Of a stretch of DNA of 64,000 nt, positions 57,454 to 64,000 are shown piece by piece. The DNA is from Mycolicibacterium rhodesiae NBB3 (GTDB taxonomy: Bacteria > Actinomycetota > Actinomycetes > Mycobacteriales > Mycobacteriaceae), in NCBI RefSeq assembly GCF_000230895.2, contig NC_016604.1:4588001-4652000 (forward strand), written 5' to 3'. The notes beneath the pieces were generated by a model. That model saw only the letters and a program-made list of their open reading frames with translations, made no database searches and was not told where the DNA came from. The position numbers and the translations under genes were made by a program. The number at the start of each line of letters is the position of its first letter. Within the stretch, counting starts at the first letter, position 1.

Positions 57454-58338
57454 TCACCGCAAGATCCGATCGAATTGCCTGATCGGATGAATTCCGTGCT
57501 GGTCGCGATAGGAGGGCGGCTGGCGGTCACCGTCGTCTTTGATGCCGTATTCGACCGCGAGTTCGGCGCCGATCAGCGTCTGGCCCGACTTCTCCATCAA
57601 CGCAGGGTCGTTGAACAGCGCCCAGATGAGATGTCCCGTCAGCTCGGGGGTCTCGGCTTCGGCGAGCATGTGGCCGAGCTTGTCCGGTGCGCTGTCGATG
57701 ATGTTCTTCAAGCGTTCGGTCAGCAGGATGCCCATCCAGATCGACACCGTCGCCACCCCGAACGGCTTGAAGTCGACGGCCATGTCCGCGGCCATCTTGT
57801 CCATCCCCGCCTTGTGCACGCCGTAGGAGGGACCGAACACGTAGTGGGCTGCGCCCGGGGCCGAGGTGAACACGACGAGGCCGTGTCCCTGCCGGACCAT
57901 CAGGGGTGCGGCGTAGGCGGTGGCCACGTAGCTGCTGCGCAGTCCGACGTCGAGGATGTCGATGATGTCGAGCGGTTTCTCCCAGAACGGGGTCCGCGCC
58001 ATCATCTCGTCGCGGATGACCGCGGCGTTGTTCACCAGGATGTCGAGCCGGCCCTGTTCGCGCTCAACCTGCTCGAACAGGGCTTTCGTCTGTTCGTCGT
58101 CGGCGTGATCGACCCGGACGGCGATGCCGGTGCCGCCCGCGGCCGTGACCAGGTCGGCGGTTTCACCGATCGTGCCGCCCAGCGGCGACTGCCCGGCCCC
58201 GTCGGTCCGTCCGGTGACGTACACGGTGCACCCGTGACTGCCGAGGGCGTGGGCGATCCCGAGCCCGGCCCCGCGGCTGGCGCCGGTGACGACGGCAACC
58301 GGTGCGTCGCGTCGGGTTACCAACCGCGTTCTTTCCAC
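57454..58338 (-). CDS. Short-chain dehydrogenase/reductase, DHRS1-like
   Basis: 294 residues from GTG 58338, overlapping the end of the MBL gene; TTG 58323 is an alternative. NAD(P) site TGASRGAGLGIAHAL, NNAA motif in DILVNNAAV, and the catalytic set Ser in FTSAPGAAHYV and Tyr-x-x-x-Lys in SYGVHK. The FWEKP and VGLRSSYVATAYAAPLMV segments match the DHRS1 group, which reduces steroids and other carbonyls. It is longer at the C-terminus than minimal SDRs, as in that group. Translationally coupled to the MBL hydrolase upstream. Confidence 0.9.
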   Translation of the reverse strand: MERTRLVTRRDAPVAVVTGASRGAGLGIAHALGSHGCTVYVTGRTDGAGQSPLGGTIGETADLVTAAGGTGIAVRVDHADDEQTKALFEQVEREQGRLDILVNNAAVIRDEMMARTPFWEKPLDIIDILDVGLRSSYVATAYAAPLMVRQGHGLVVFTSAPGAAHYVFGPSYGVHKAGMDKMAADMAVDFKPFGVATVSIWMGILLTERLKNIIDSAPDKLGHMLAEAETPELTGHLIWALFNDPALMEKSGQTLIGAELAVEYGIKDDGDRQPPSYRDQHGIHPIRQFDRILR

Positions 58339-58988
58339 TCGCCGAGATGCGGGCGCTCAGTGCCCAGCGTGGTGTCGTCCCCGTGCCCCGGATAGACGAC
58401 CGTCGAGTCGTCGTAGACGTCGAAAACCCGGCTGGTCACGTCGCCGAGCAGCTTGTCGAAGTCACCTTCCTGCCACGTCTTGCCGACGCCGCCGGGGAAC
58501 AGGCAGTCGCCGGTGAACAGATGTGTCGCCTCGTCCGCTCCGACGAGAGCCAGCGCCACCGAGCCCGGGGTGTGGCCGCTGAGGTGGATGACGTCGAACG
58601 ACAGCTCGCCGATCTTGACGGTGTCGCCGTGGGCCAGGATGCGGTCGGGCTTGACCGGCAGAGCATCGGCGTCGAGCTGATGCGCCGCGGTGGGGGCGCC
58701 GGTGGCCCTGGCGACCTGCTCGAGTGCCTGCACGTGGTCGAAGTGCTGGTGGCTGGTGACGATCAGGGACAGTTTGGGCGCGAAGCGTTCGATCAGTTCG
58801 AGCAGGATCTCCGGGTCGTTGGCCGCGTCGATGAGTAGCGTCTCGCCGGTCTGGGAACACGTGACCAGGTACGCGTTGTTGTCCATCGGGCCCACCGAAA
58901 CCTTGACGATCGATGCGCCGGGGAGAGTGCGCCTGGCGGCGGTTTGCGCTTCGACATGGCCGGTGTAGGTGTCGTCGACGACAGTCAT
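58317..58988 (-). CDS. Metallo-beta-lactamase-fold hydrolase (Rv1637c-like, glyoxalase II type)
   Basis: 223 residues from ATG 58988. The metal motif is TSHQHFDH (HxHxDH), with further ligands in HLSGHTPGSVAL, FTGDCLFPGGVG and VVYPGHGDDTTLG. The pattern is that of glyoxalase II-like thioester hydrolases. N-terminal PMDNNAYLVTCSQTGETLLI is the usual first strand pair. Divergent from uvrA, as Rv1637c is from Rv1638. Substrate unknown. Confidence 0.92.
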   Translation of the reverse strand: MTVVDDTYTGHVEAQTAARRTLPGASIVKVSVGPMDNNAYLVTCSQTGETLLIDAANDPEILLELIERFAPKLSLIVTSHQHFDHVQALEQVARATGAPTAAHQLDADALPVKPDRILAHGDTVKIGELSFDVIHLSGHTPGSVALALVGADEATHLFTGDCLFPGGVGKTWQEGDFDKLLGDVTSRVFDVYDDSTVVYPGHGDDTTLGTERPHLGEWKERGW

Positions 58989-59029
58989 GTCCTCACGGTA
59001 TCGGGCTTGGCCAGGACTTGGCCCGGGAG

Positions 59030-59052
59030 TTGTCGGTGGGGACACATAGCAT
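59030..59052 (+). promoter_or_regulatory. LexA-independent DNA-damage promoter (RecA-NDp/PafBC type) of uvrA
   Basis: TTGTCGGTG, exactly 8 nt, then TAGCAT: a complete match to tTGTCRGtg-N8-TAnnnT. It shares eight of nine upstream bases and the same spacing with the uvrB promoter. Transcription would start near 59059, giving a ~45-nt leader before GTG 59104. No LexA box is visible. Confidence 0.85.
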
Positions 59053-59103
59053 GGTTGTGAACTATGTCTTCGGGAGGACTTTTGTCGTTGAAAGAGGGCG
59101 GGT

Positions 59104-62007
59104 GTGGCTGACCGCCTCGTTGTGAAGGGTGCGCGCGAGCACAACCTGCGTAGCGTCGATCTTGAACTACCGCGTGATGCGCTGATCGTCTTCACCGGCC
59201 TGTCCGGTTCCGGGAAGTCGTCGCTGGCGTTCGACACGATTTTCGCCGAGGGGCAGCGCCGCTATGTCGAATCGCTGTCCGCCTACGCCCGTCAGTTCCT
59301 GGGCCAGATGGACAAGCCCGACGTCGACTTCATCGAAGGTCTCTCGCCCGCGGTGTCCATCGACCAGAAGTCGACCAACCGCAACCCGCGGTCGACCGTG
59401 GGCACCATCACCGAGGTCTACGACTACCTGCGTCTGCTCTACGCGCGGGCGGGCACCCCGCACTGTCCGGTGTGCGGTGAGCGCATCGCCCGCCAGACGC
59501 CGCAGCAGATCGTCGACCAGGTGCTGGCCATGGACGAGGGGCTGCGCTTTCAGGTGCTCGCGCCGGTCGTGCGCACCCGCAAGGGCGAGTTCGTCGACCT
59601 CTTCGACAAGCTCAACTCGCAGGGCTACAGCAGGGTCCGTGTCGACGGGGTCGTCTACCCCCTGACCGAACCGCCCACGCTGAAAAAGCAGGAAAAGCAC
59701 GACATCGAGGTCGTCGTCGACCGGCTCACCGTGAAGACCAGCGCCAAACAACGGCTGACGGACTCGGTGGAGACGGCTTTGAACCTGGCCGACGGCATCG
59801 TGGTGCTGGAGTTCGTCGACCGCGAGGACGACCACCCGCATCGTGAGCAGCGGTTCTCCGAAAAGCTGGCATGCCCGAACGGCCACCCGCTCGCCGTCGA
59901 CGACCTCGAGCCGCGGTCCTTCTCGTTCAACTCGCCGTACGGCGCCTGCCCGGAGTGCGTGGGTCTGGGCATCCGTAAGGAGGTCGACCCCGAACTCGTC
60001 GTCCCGGATCCGGACCTGACGCTTGCCGAGGGCGCGATCGCGCCATGGGCGATGGGTCAGACGGCCGAGTACTTCACCAGGATGCTGAAGGGGCTCGGTG
60101 ACCAGATCGGGTTCGACGTCGACACCCCGTGGAAGAAGCTGCCCGCCAAGGCGCGCAGGTCGATCCTGGAAGGCTGCGACGAGCAGGTGCACGTGCGGTA
60201 CAAGAACCGCTACGGCCGAACCCGTTCGTACTATGCCGATTTCGAAGGTGTGATGGCGTTCCTGCACCGCCGCATGGAGCAGACCGACTCCGAGCAGATG
60301 AAGGAGCGCTACGAGGGCTTCATGCGCGACGTGCCGTGCCCCGAGTGCGAGGGCACCAGGCTGAAGCCGGAGATACTCGCCGTGACGATGACGGCGGGGG
60401 ACTACGGGCCGAAGTCGATCGCGGAGGTGGCCGAGCTGTCGATCGCCGACTGCTCGGCGTTCCTCAACGCGTTGACGCTGGGAACGCGGGAGACGGCGAT
60501 CGCCGGTCAGGTCCTCAAGGAGATCCAGTCGCGGCTGGGGTTCCTGCTGGACGTCGGGCTCGACTACCTGTCGTTGTCGCGGGCGGCCGGGACGCTGTCC
60601 GGCGGTGAGGCGCAACGTATTCGGTTGGCCACCCAGATCGGCTCCGGACTCGTCGGCGTGCTCTACGTCCTGGACGAGCCGTCGATCGGTCTGCATCAGC
60701 GCGACAACAGGCGGCTCATCGAGACGCTCATCCGGTTGCGAGATCTCGGCAACACCCTGATCGTCGTAGAGCACGACCTCGACACCATCGCGCACGCGGA
60801 CTGGGTCGTCGACATCGGCCCCGCGGCCGGCGAGCACGGCGGCCAGATCGTGCACAGCGGGACCTACGAGGACCTGCTGACGAACTCGAATTCGATTACC
60901 GGGGCCTATCTGTCGGGCAAGGAGGAGATCGAGGTCCCGGCGATGCGGCGGCCCGCCGATCGCAAGCGACAGATCACGGTCGTCGGCGCGCGCGAGCACA
61001 ACCTTCGCGAGATCGACGTCACGTTCCCGCTGGGCGTGCTGACGTCGGTCACCGGTGTTTCCGGGTCCGGCAAGTCGACGCTGGTCAACGACATCCTGGC
61101 GTCGGTACTCGCCAACAAGCTCAACGGCGCCCGGCAGGTGCCGGGCCGGCACACGCGGGTGACGGGTCTGGACAAGCTCGACAAGCTGGTTCGCGTCGAC
61201 CAGTCGCCGATCGGCCGCACGCCGCGGTCCAACCCGGCCACCTACACCGGTGTGTTCGACAAGATCCGCACGCTGTTCGCGGCCACCACCGAGGCGAAGG
61301 TGCGCGGCTACCAGCCGGGCCGGTTCTCGTTCAACGTCAAAGGTGGGCGCTGCGAAGCCTGTTCCGGTGACGGCACCATCAAGATCGAGATGAATTTCCT
61401 GCCGGACGTCTACGTTCCGTGCGAGGTGTGCCAGGGTGCGCGCTACAACCGCGAGACGCTGGAAGTGCACTACAAGGGCAAGACCATCGCCGAGGTGCTC
61501 GACATGTCGATCGAGGATGCGGCGGAGTTCTTCAAGCCGATCACCTCGATCCATCGGTATCTGGCGACGCTGGTGGACGTCGGGCTCGGCTACGTCCGAC
61601 TCGGGCAGCCCGCACCGACGCTGTCCGGTGGCGAGGCGCAACGCGTCAAGCTGGCTTCAGAACTGCAGAAGCGGTCCACCGGGCGCACCATCTACATTCT
61701 CGACGAGCCGACCACGGGGTTGCACTTCGAAGACATCCGCAAGCTGCTCGCCGTCATCAACGGCCTTGTCGACAAAGGCAATACGGTGATCGTCATCGAG
61801 CACAACCTCGACGTGATCAAGACATCCGACTGGATCGTCGACATGGGACCCGAGGGCGGGGCCGGCGGCGGATCGGTTGTCGCGACCGGCACTCCAGAGG
61901 ACGTCGCGCTGAATACCGACAGCTACACGGGCCACTTCCTCGCCGAAGCGCTGGGCGTGTCGCGGCCTGCGCCGAAGAAGCGCAAGCGGAGCAAGGTCAG
62001 CGCCTAG
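59104..62007 (+). CDS. uvrA: Excinuclease ABC subunit A
   Basis: 967 residues from GTG 59104. UvrA is the damage sensor of nucleotide excision repair. Two ABC ATPase units are present: first Walker A GLSGSGKSS and signature LSGGEAQRIRLATQIG; second Walker A GVSGSGKST and signature LSGGEAQRVKLASEL, with DEPTTGLH. Zinc-binding cysteines occur in CPVCGERI, CPECVGLG and CEACSGDGTIKIEMNFLPDV. The C-terminal basic tail (PKKRKRSKVSA) is normal. Length matches the M. tuberculosis enzyme. Confidence 0.98.
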   Translation: MADRLVVKGAREHNLRSVDLELPRDALIVFTGLSGSGKSSLAFDTIFAEGQRRYVESLSAYARQFLGQMDKPDVDFIEGLSPAVSIDQKSTNRNPRSTVGTITEVYDYLRLLYARAGTPHCPVCGERIARQTPQQIVDQVLAMDEGLRFQVLAPVVRTRKGEFVDLFDKLNSQGYSRVRVDGVVYPLTEPPTLKKQEKHDIEVVVDRLTVKTSAKQRLTDSVETALNLADGIVVLEFVDREDDHPHREQRFSEKLACPNGHPLAVDDLEPRSFSFNSPYGACPECVGLGIRKEVDPELVVPDPDLTLAEGAIAPWAMGQTAEYFTRMLKGLGDQIGFDVDTPWKKLPAKARRSILEGCDEQVHVRYKNRYGRTRSYYADFEGVMAFLHRRMEQTDSEQMKERYEGFMRDVPCPECEGTRLKPEILAVTMTAGDYGPKSIAEVAELSIADCSAFLNALTLGTRETAIAGQVLKEIQSRLGFLLDVGLDYLSLSRAAGTLSGGEAQRIRLATQIGSGLVGVLYVLDEPSIGLHQRDNRRLIETLIRLRDLGNTLIVVEHDLDTIAHADWVVDIGPAAGEHGGQIVHSGTYEDLLTNSNSITGAYLSGKEEIEVPAMRRPADRKRQITVVGAREHNLREIDVTFPLGVLTSVTGVSGSGKSTLVNDILASVLANKLNGARQVPGRHTRVTGLDKLDKLVRVDQSPIGRTPRSNPATYTGVFDKIRTLFAATTEAKVRGYQPGRFSFNVKGGRCEACSGDGTIKIEMNFLPDVYVPCEVCQGARYNRETLEVHYKGKTIAEVLDMSIEDAAEFFKPITSIHRYLATLVDVGLGYVRLGQPAPTLSGGEAQRVKLASELQKRSTGRTIYILDEPTTGLHFEDIRKLLAVINGLVDKGNTVIVIEHNLDVIKTSDWIVDMGPEGGAGGGSVVATGTPEDVALNTDSYTGHFLAEALGVSRPAPKKRKRSKVSA

Positions 62008-62010
62008 ATT

Positions 62011-62072
62011 CGTCGAGAGTACGGTTTCTGACGAATTCAGCGGGAAATTCATCAGAAACCGGTGTCTCGGCG
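62011..62072. repeat. Dispersed palindromic element, copy C
   Basis: Left arm CGTCGAGAGTACGGTTTCTG continues ACGAATT; the right arm on the other strand is CGCCGAGACACCGGTTTCTG, then ATGAATT. It begins 3 nt after the uvrA stop, ahead of the convergent winged-helix gene end at 62078. The core GGTTTCTGA is shared with copy A. Confidence 0.8.
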
Positions 62073-62077
62073 TTGAC

Positions 62078-63238
62078 TCAACGACCCTTCGACAGGGGAG
62101 ACGGGAAGCGCGGGCTGACCCGTACCCCGTCCAGCCAATCGGTGAGGTCGTCGGCGCGCTTCTGCAGTGCCTTGTGCGCGGCGCGGCCCACGTCCTCGAG
62201 GAGCCGCACCTCGATGCGGCCGTCGGCATCCTGCCCCCAGGCGCCGACGATGCGCCCGTCGCACCACGCCGTCGGTCCGCCGTTGCCGTTCGTGTCGAAC
62301 ACCTGGCTGCGGTGCCCGCCGAGATACCAGTCGCGGTCGAACCAGCCCATCGTCGTGACGTCGAGGCCGGGCAGCAGCGCACACCACGGTTCGGCATCGG
62401 GTTCGACCTCGAGATCGTCGGGCAGCACGAAACCTGGTGTGCCCTCCAGATCCACCTCCACGGCCTCGAGGTCGACCAGCGCCTGACGCGCCCACGTCAA
62501 CGTGTTGCCGAACCACCATTTGATGTCGGTGACCGTCGCCGGTCCGAACGCCCGCAGCCATCGTCGCACCAACTCGGTACGGGCTTCCTCCGGTGACACG
62601 GTGTCACCCATGGTCAGCCAGTCCGACATCGGCGCCCATTGCGGACGCGATACCGTCCACGACCCGTCGTTGGGACCTCGCACGATGTCGCCCCGCACCG
62701 ACAGCGCCGTCAGAATCCTTGGTGCCAAGGGTGTTTCGCCACCCCACCGCTTGCCGGGCGCAGGGTCGTGGTGGCCGGCCAACTCCGGCAGAGCGGTACG
62801 CAGGTCCTTGGCACTCGTCGGGCCGTGCTCGCCCAGATGGCTGAGCACGGCCTTCGACGCCGTATCCAGCCAGGCGTCGCCGTCGCCGCAGAGGCCGGCC
62901 TTCTGCGCATCTGCGACCAGCTTGCGGCGCTCGTTGGCGGCCACCCGATCGCTGGCACCCGACTGGATGTGTGGCAGGTCCGCGGCGCGGACCACCCACA
63001 GCGTCCGACGCATCGCGAGATGCTTCACCAGGTTCCGTGTCTCGTAGAGTTCGGCGTCCAGATCGGCCAGGACGAAGCCGGGCACACGTGCCCACAGTGA
63101 GAGATAAGGCGTGGCCGGATCGGTGGCGTGCAGACCGACGACATCGCCTGCGACGTGTGCCGGGCTCTGAGCGGGCGCGTTGAGGAAGTGCCGCCGCGCG
63201 AGCCTGGCTCGCCGCTCGGCAACCGTGAATGAGCGCAT
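62078..63238 (-). CDS. Winged-helix DNA-binding protein (AlkZ/HTH_42-like)
   Basis: 386 residues from ATG 63238 (a GTG one codon earlier is possible). The family (PF06224 type) has three winged-helix units and includes the DNA glycosylase AlkZ. Seen here: AERRARLARRHFL, VGLHATDPATPYLSLWARV, the segment LAMRRTLWVVRAADLPHI and TVTDIKWWFGNTLTWARQAL. The AlkZ catalytic QxQ/QxD is not evident (position reads GLHATDP), so glycosylase activity is doubtful. The neighbour uvrA makes a DNA-related role plausible but unproven. Confidence 0.85.
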   Translation of the reverse strand: MRSFTVAERRARLARRHFLNAPAQSPAHVAGDVVGLHATDPATPYLSLWARVPGFVLADLDAELYETRNLVKHLAMRRTLWVVRAADLPHIQSGASDRVAANERRKLVADAQKAGLCGDGDAWLDTASKAVLSHLGEHGPTSAKDLRTALPELAGHHDPAPGKRWGGETPLAPRILTALSVRGDIVRGPNDGSWTVSRPQWAPMSDWLTMGDTVSPEEARTELVRRWLRAFGPATVTDIKWWFGNTLTWARQALVDLEAVEVDLEGTPGFVLPDDLEVEPDAEPWCALLPGLDVTTMGWFDRDWYLGGHRSQVFDTNGNGGPTAWCDGRIVGAWGQDADGRIEVRLLEDVGRAAHKALQKRADDLTDWLDGVRVSPRFPSPLSKGR

Positions 63239-63353
63239 CACCTGCGCACGCTACCTGCGGATACCGACACAATTTGGGATCGGTAGCGCTGCCCGCCGCC
63301 TTGACTGACAGCACGACGACGCCACTAGGGCGGCGTGTGACGAAGGGAAGATC

Positions 63354-63836
63354 ATGAATCGAGTAGTCGCGGGTGTGGTCGGGCTCGCTGTCGGTGCGGC
63401 TGTCCTGGTGGGCTGCTCAGACGACAAGCCAGCAGCCGCGCCAAGCTCCGGAAACGGAAACACGCAGGTGAGCACGAGCGGCAAGACCGAGGTCAAGGTC
63501 GGCGGAAGTGACCTGGCCGGTCTGGATCTGAACTCGGTGACCTGCGTCAAGCAGGGCGGAAAGATCAACGTGGCCAGCGCGGCGATCAACGGCCAGGCCG
63601 GCCTCGCGGTCGTGATGACCGATGAAGCCACCCCGACTGTCGAGTCGCTGGGCATGTCGGTCGACGGCAACGCCCTCGCGGTCACCAACATGATGGGCGC
63701 AAAGACCGGTTCGGCCGAGGTCAAGGTCGACGGCGCCACCTACACCATCACCGGTGAAGCCCAAGGCGCAGACATGGCCAACCCCATGGCGGGCATGATC
63801 ACCAAGCCCTTCGAGATCAAGGTGACCTGCACCTGA
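63354..63836 (+). CDS. LpqH-like (19-kDa antigen family) lipoprotein
   Basis: 160 residues, with GAAGGGAAG upstream of ATG 63354. The lipobox is VLVGCSD, preceded by a hydrophobic signal. The mature protein has a Ser/Gly/Asn linker, then the LpqH fold: VTCVKQGGKINVASA, GLAVVMTDEATPTVESLGM and the near-identical ending TGEAQGADMANPMAGM...FEIKVTC. One Cys pair (VTC and VTC) probably forms a disulfide. Surface-exposed; LpqH of M. tuberculosis is a TLR2 ligand and adhesin. Confidence 0.93.
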   Translation: MNRVVAGVVGLAVGAAVLVGCSDDKPAAAPSSGNGNTQVSTSGKTEVKVGGSDLAGLDLNSVTCVKQGGKINVASAAINGQAGLAVVMTDEATPTVESLGMSVDGNALAVTNMMGAKTGSAEVKVDGATYTITGEAQGADMANPMAGMITKPFEIKVTCT

Positions 63837-63850
63837 TCGCGCGGAGACCG

Positions 63851-63885
63851 GAAGCGGCGGACGTACCCTCCACGTCCGCCGCTTC
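63851..63885 (+). terminator. Hairpin terminator after the LpqH-like gene
   Basis: A perfect 14-bp stem, GAAGCGGCGGACGT and ACGTCCGCCGCTTC, with a 7-nt loop, starts 15 nt after the stop. No T-run follows, as is usual for mycobacterial terminators of this type. Confidence 0.75.
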
Positions 63886-63898
63886 CTACACTTCAGAG

Positions 63899-64000
63899 AT
63901 GACCATCGTGGCCGACCTCGAGCGGGCGCGACATTTGTCGTTGGCCGCCAACGAGGACGCGGCCAAGGATCTGCTGCTGTCGCTCATACCCGCCATCGAG
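63899..64000 (+). CDS. Start of a gene cut by the window end, unknown
   Basis: 34 codons are visible from ATG 63899: MTIVADLERARHLSLAANED, then AAKDLLLSLIPAIE. The sequence is helical and without a signal peptide. Too little remains for a family call. It starts right after the terminator of the LpqH-like gene. Confidence 0.55.
   Translation, partial: MTIVADLERARHLSLAANEDAAKDLLLSLIPAIE

Noticed and set aside
1..64000. CRISPR arrays, insertion sequences, prophage or integrase genes
   Set aside because: No direct-repeat/spacer pattern, transposase, integrase or phage structural motif is seen anywhere in the window.

Overview
This is a chromosomal window from a high-GC mycobacterium, most likely a fast grower (Mycolicibacterium type). 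The gene order follows the M. tuberculosis Rv1616-Rv1638 block: pyk, tesB, cydABDC, adenylyl cyclase, pdtaR, ltp/DUF35, polA, rpsA, coaE, uvrB, MFS pump, capA-like, usp and uvrA. It carries additions typical of fast growers: gltBD, a glutamate-type ABC transporter with a two-component system, dps2, livJHMGF, a class I aldolase and a PGRS-like protein. Family assignments come from reading the protein sequences; no database search was run.

Layout. 1-6.9 kb: end of gltB, gltD, pyk, tesB and a small membrane protein. 6.9-13.2 kb (minus): cytochrome bd operon cydA-B-D-C behind an HdeD-like protein. 13.2-17.8 kb (plus): amino-acid ABC transporter joined to a sensor kinase/LuxR regulator pair. 17.8-21.4 kb: DUF2339 membrane protein, Dps, and a convergent membrane adenylyl cyclase. 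21.4-22.5 kb: an almost gene-free, AT-richer stretch with a 34-bp perfect palindrome and a tRNA-Leu(CAA). 22.6-28.5 kb: pdtaR and the branched-chain amino-acid ABC transporter. 28.6-31.1 kb (minus): an SMP-30-like gene broken by one stop codon, then a thiolase-like/DUF35 pair behind a KstR-type operator. 31.3-43.1 kb: two small unknown genes, polA, LysE and PrsW-like genes, rpsA, coaE, a secreted protein, a DUF402 protein and uvrB. 43.3-48.7 kb: PGRS-like surface protein, MFS pump, mtnN-mgtC, tRNA-Cys. 48.7-55.7 kb: lone SRPBCC protein, small secreted protein, an operon of capA-like mannosyltransferase, truncated udgX and a hydrolase, a universal stress protein, an Lnt-like protein with an altered active site, and class I aldolase. 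55.8-64 kb: P450, DHRS1-like SDR, MBL hydrolase, uvrA, winged-helix protein, LpqH-like lipoprotein and a gene cut by the window end.

How the genes fit together. The window mixes central metabolism (GOGAT, pyruvate kinase, aldolase), low-oxygen respiration (cytochrome bd), nutrient uptake (two ABC systems), nucleotide signalling (adenylyl cyclase and a cAMP-binding type of stress protein) and DNA repair (polA, uvrA, uvrB, udgX). The best regulatory signals I read are matching LexA-independent (PafBC/RecA-NDp type) promoters in front of both uvrB and uvrA, and the KstR-like operator at the thiolase/DUF35 operon. Three related long palindromes (around 28.56, 55.84 and 62.04 kb) form a small dispersed repeat family lying only between genes. 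Signs of gene decay include the SMP-30 nonsense codon, the shortened udgX, an orphan C-terminal fragment beside the P450, and the Cys-to-Ser change in the Lnt-like protein.
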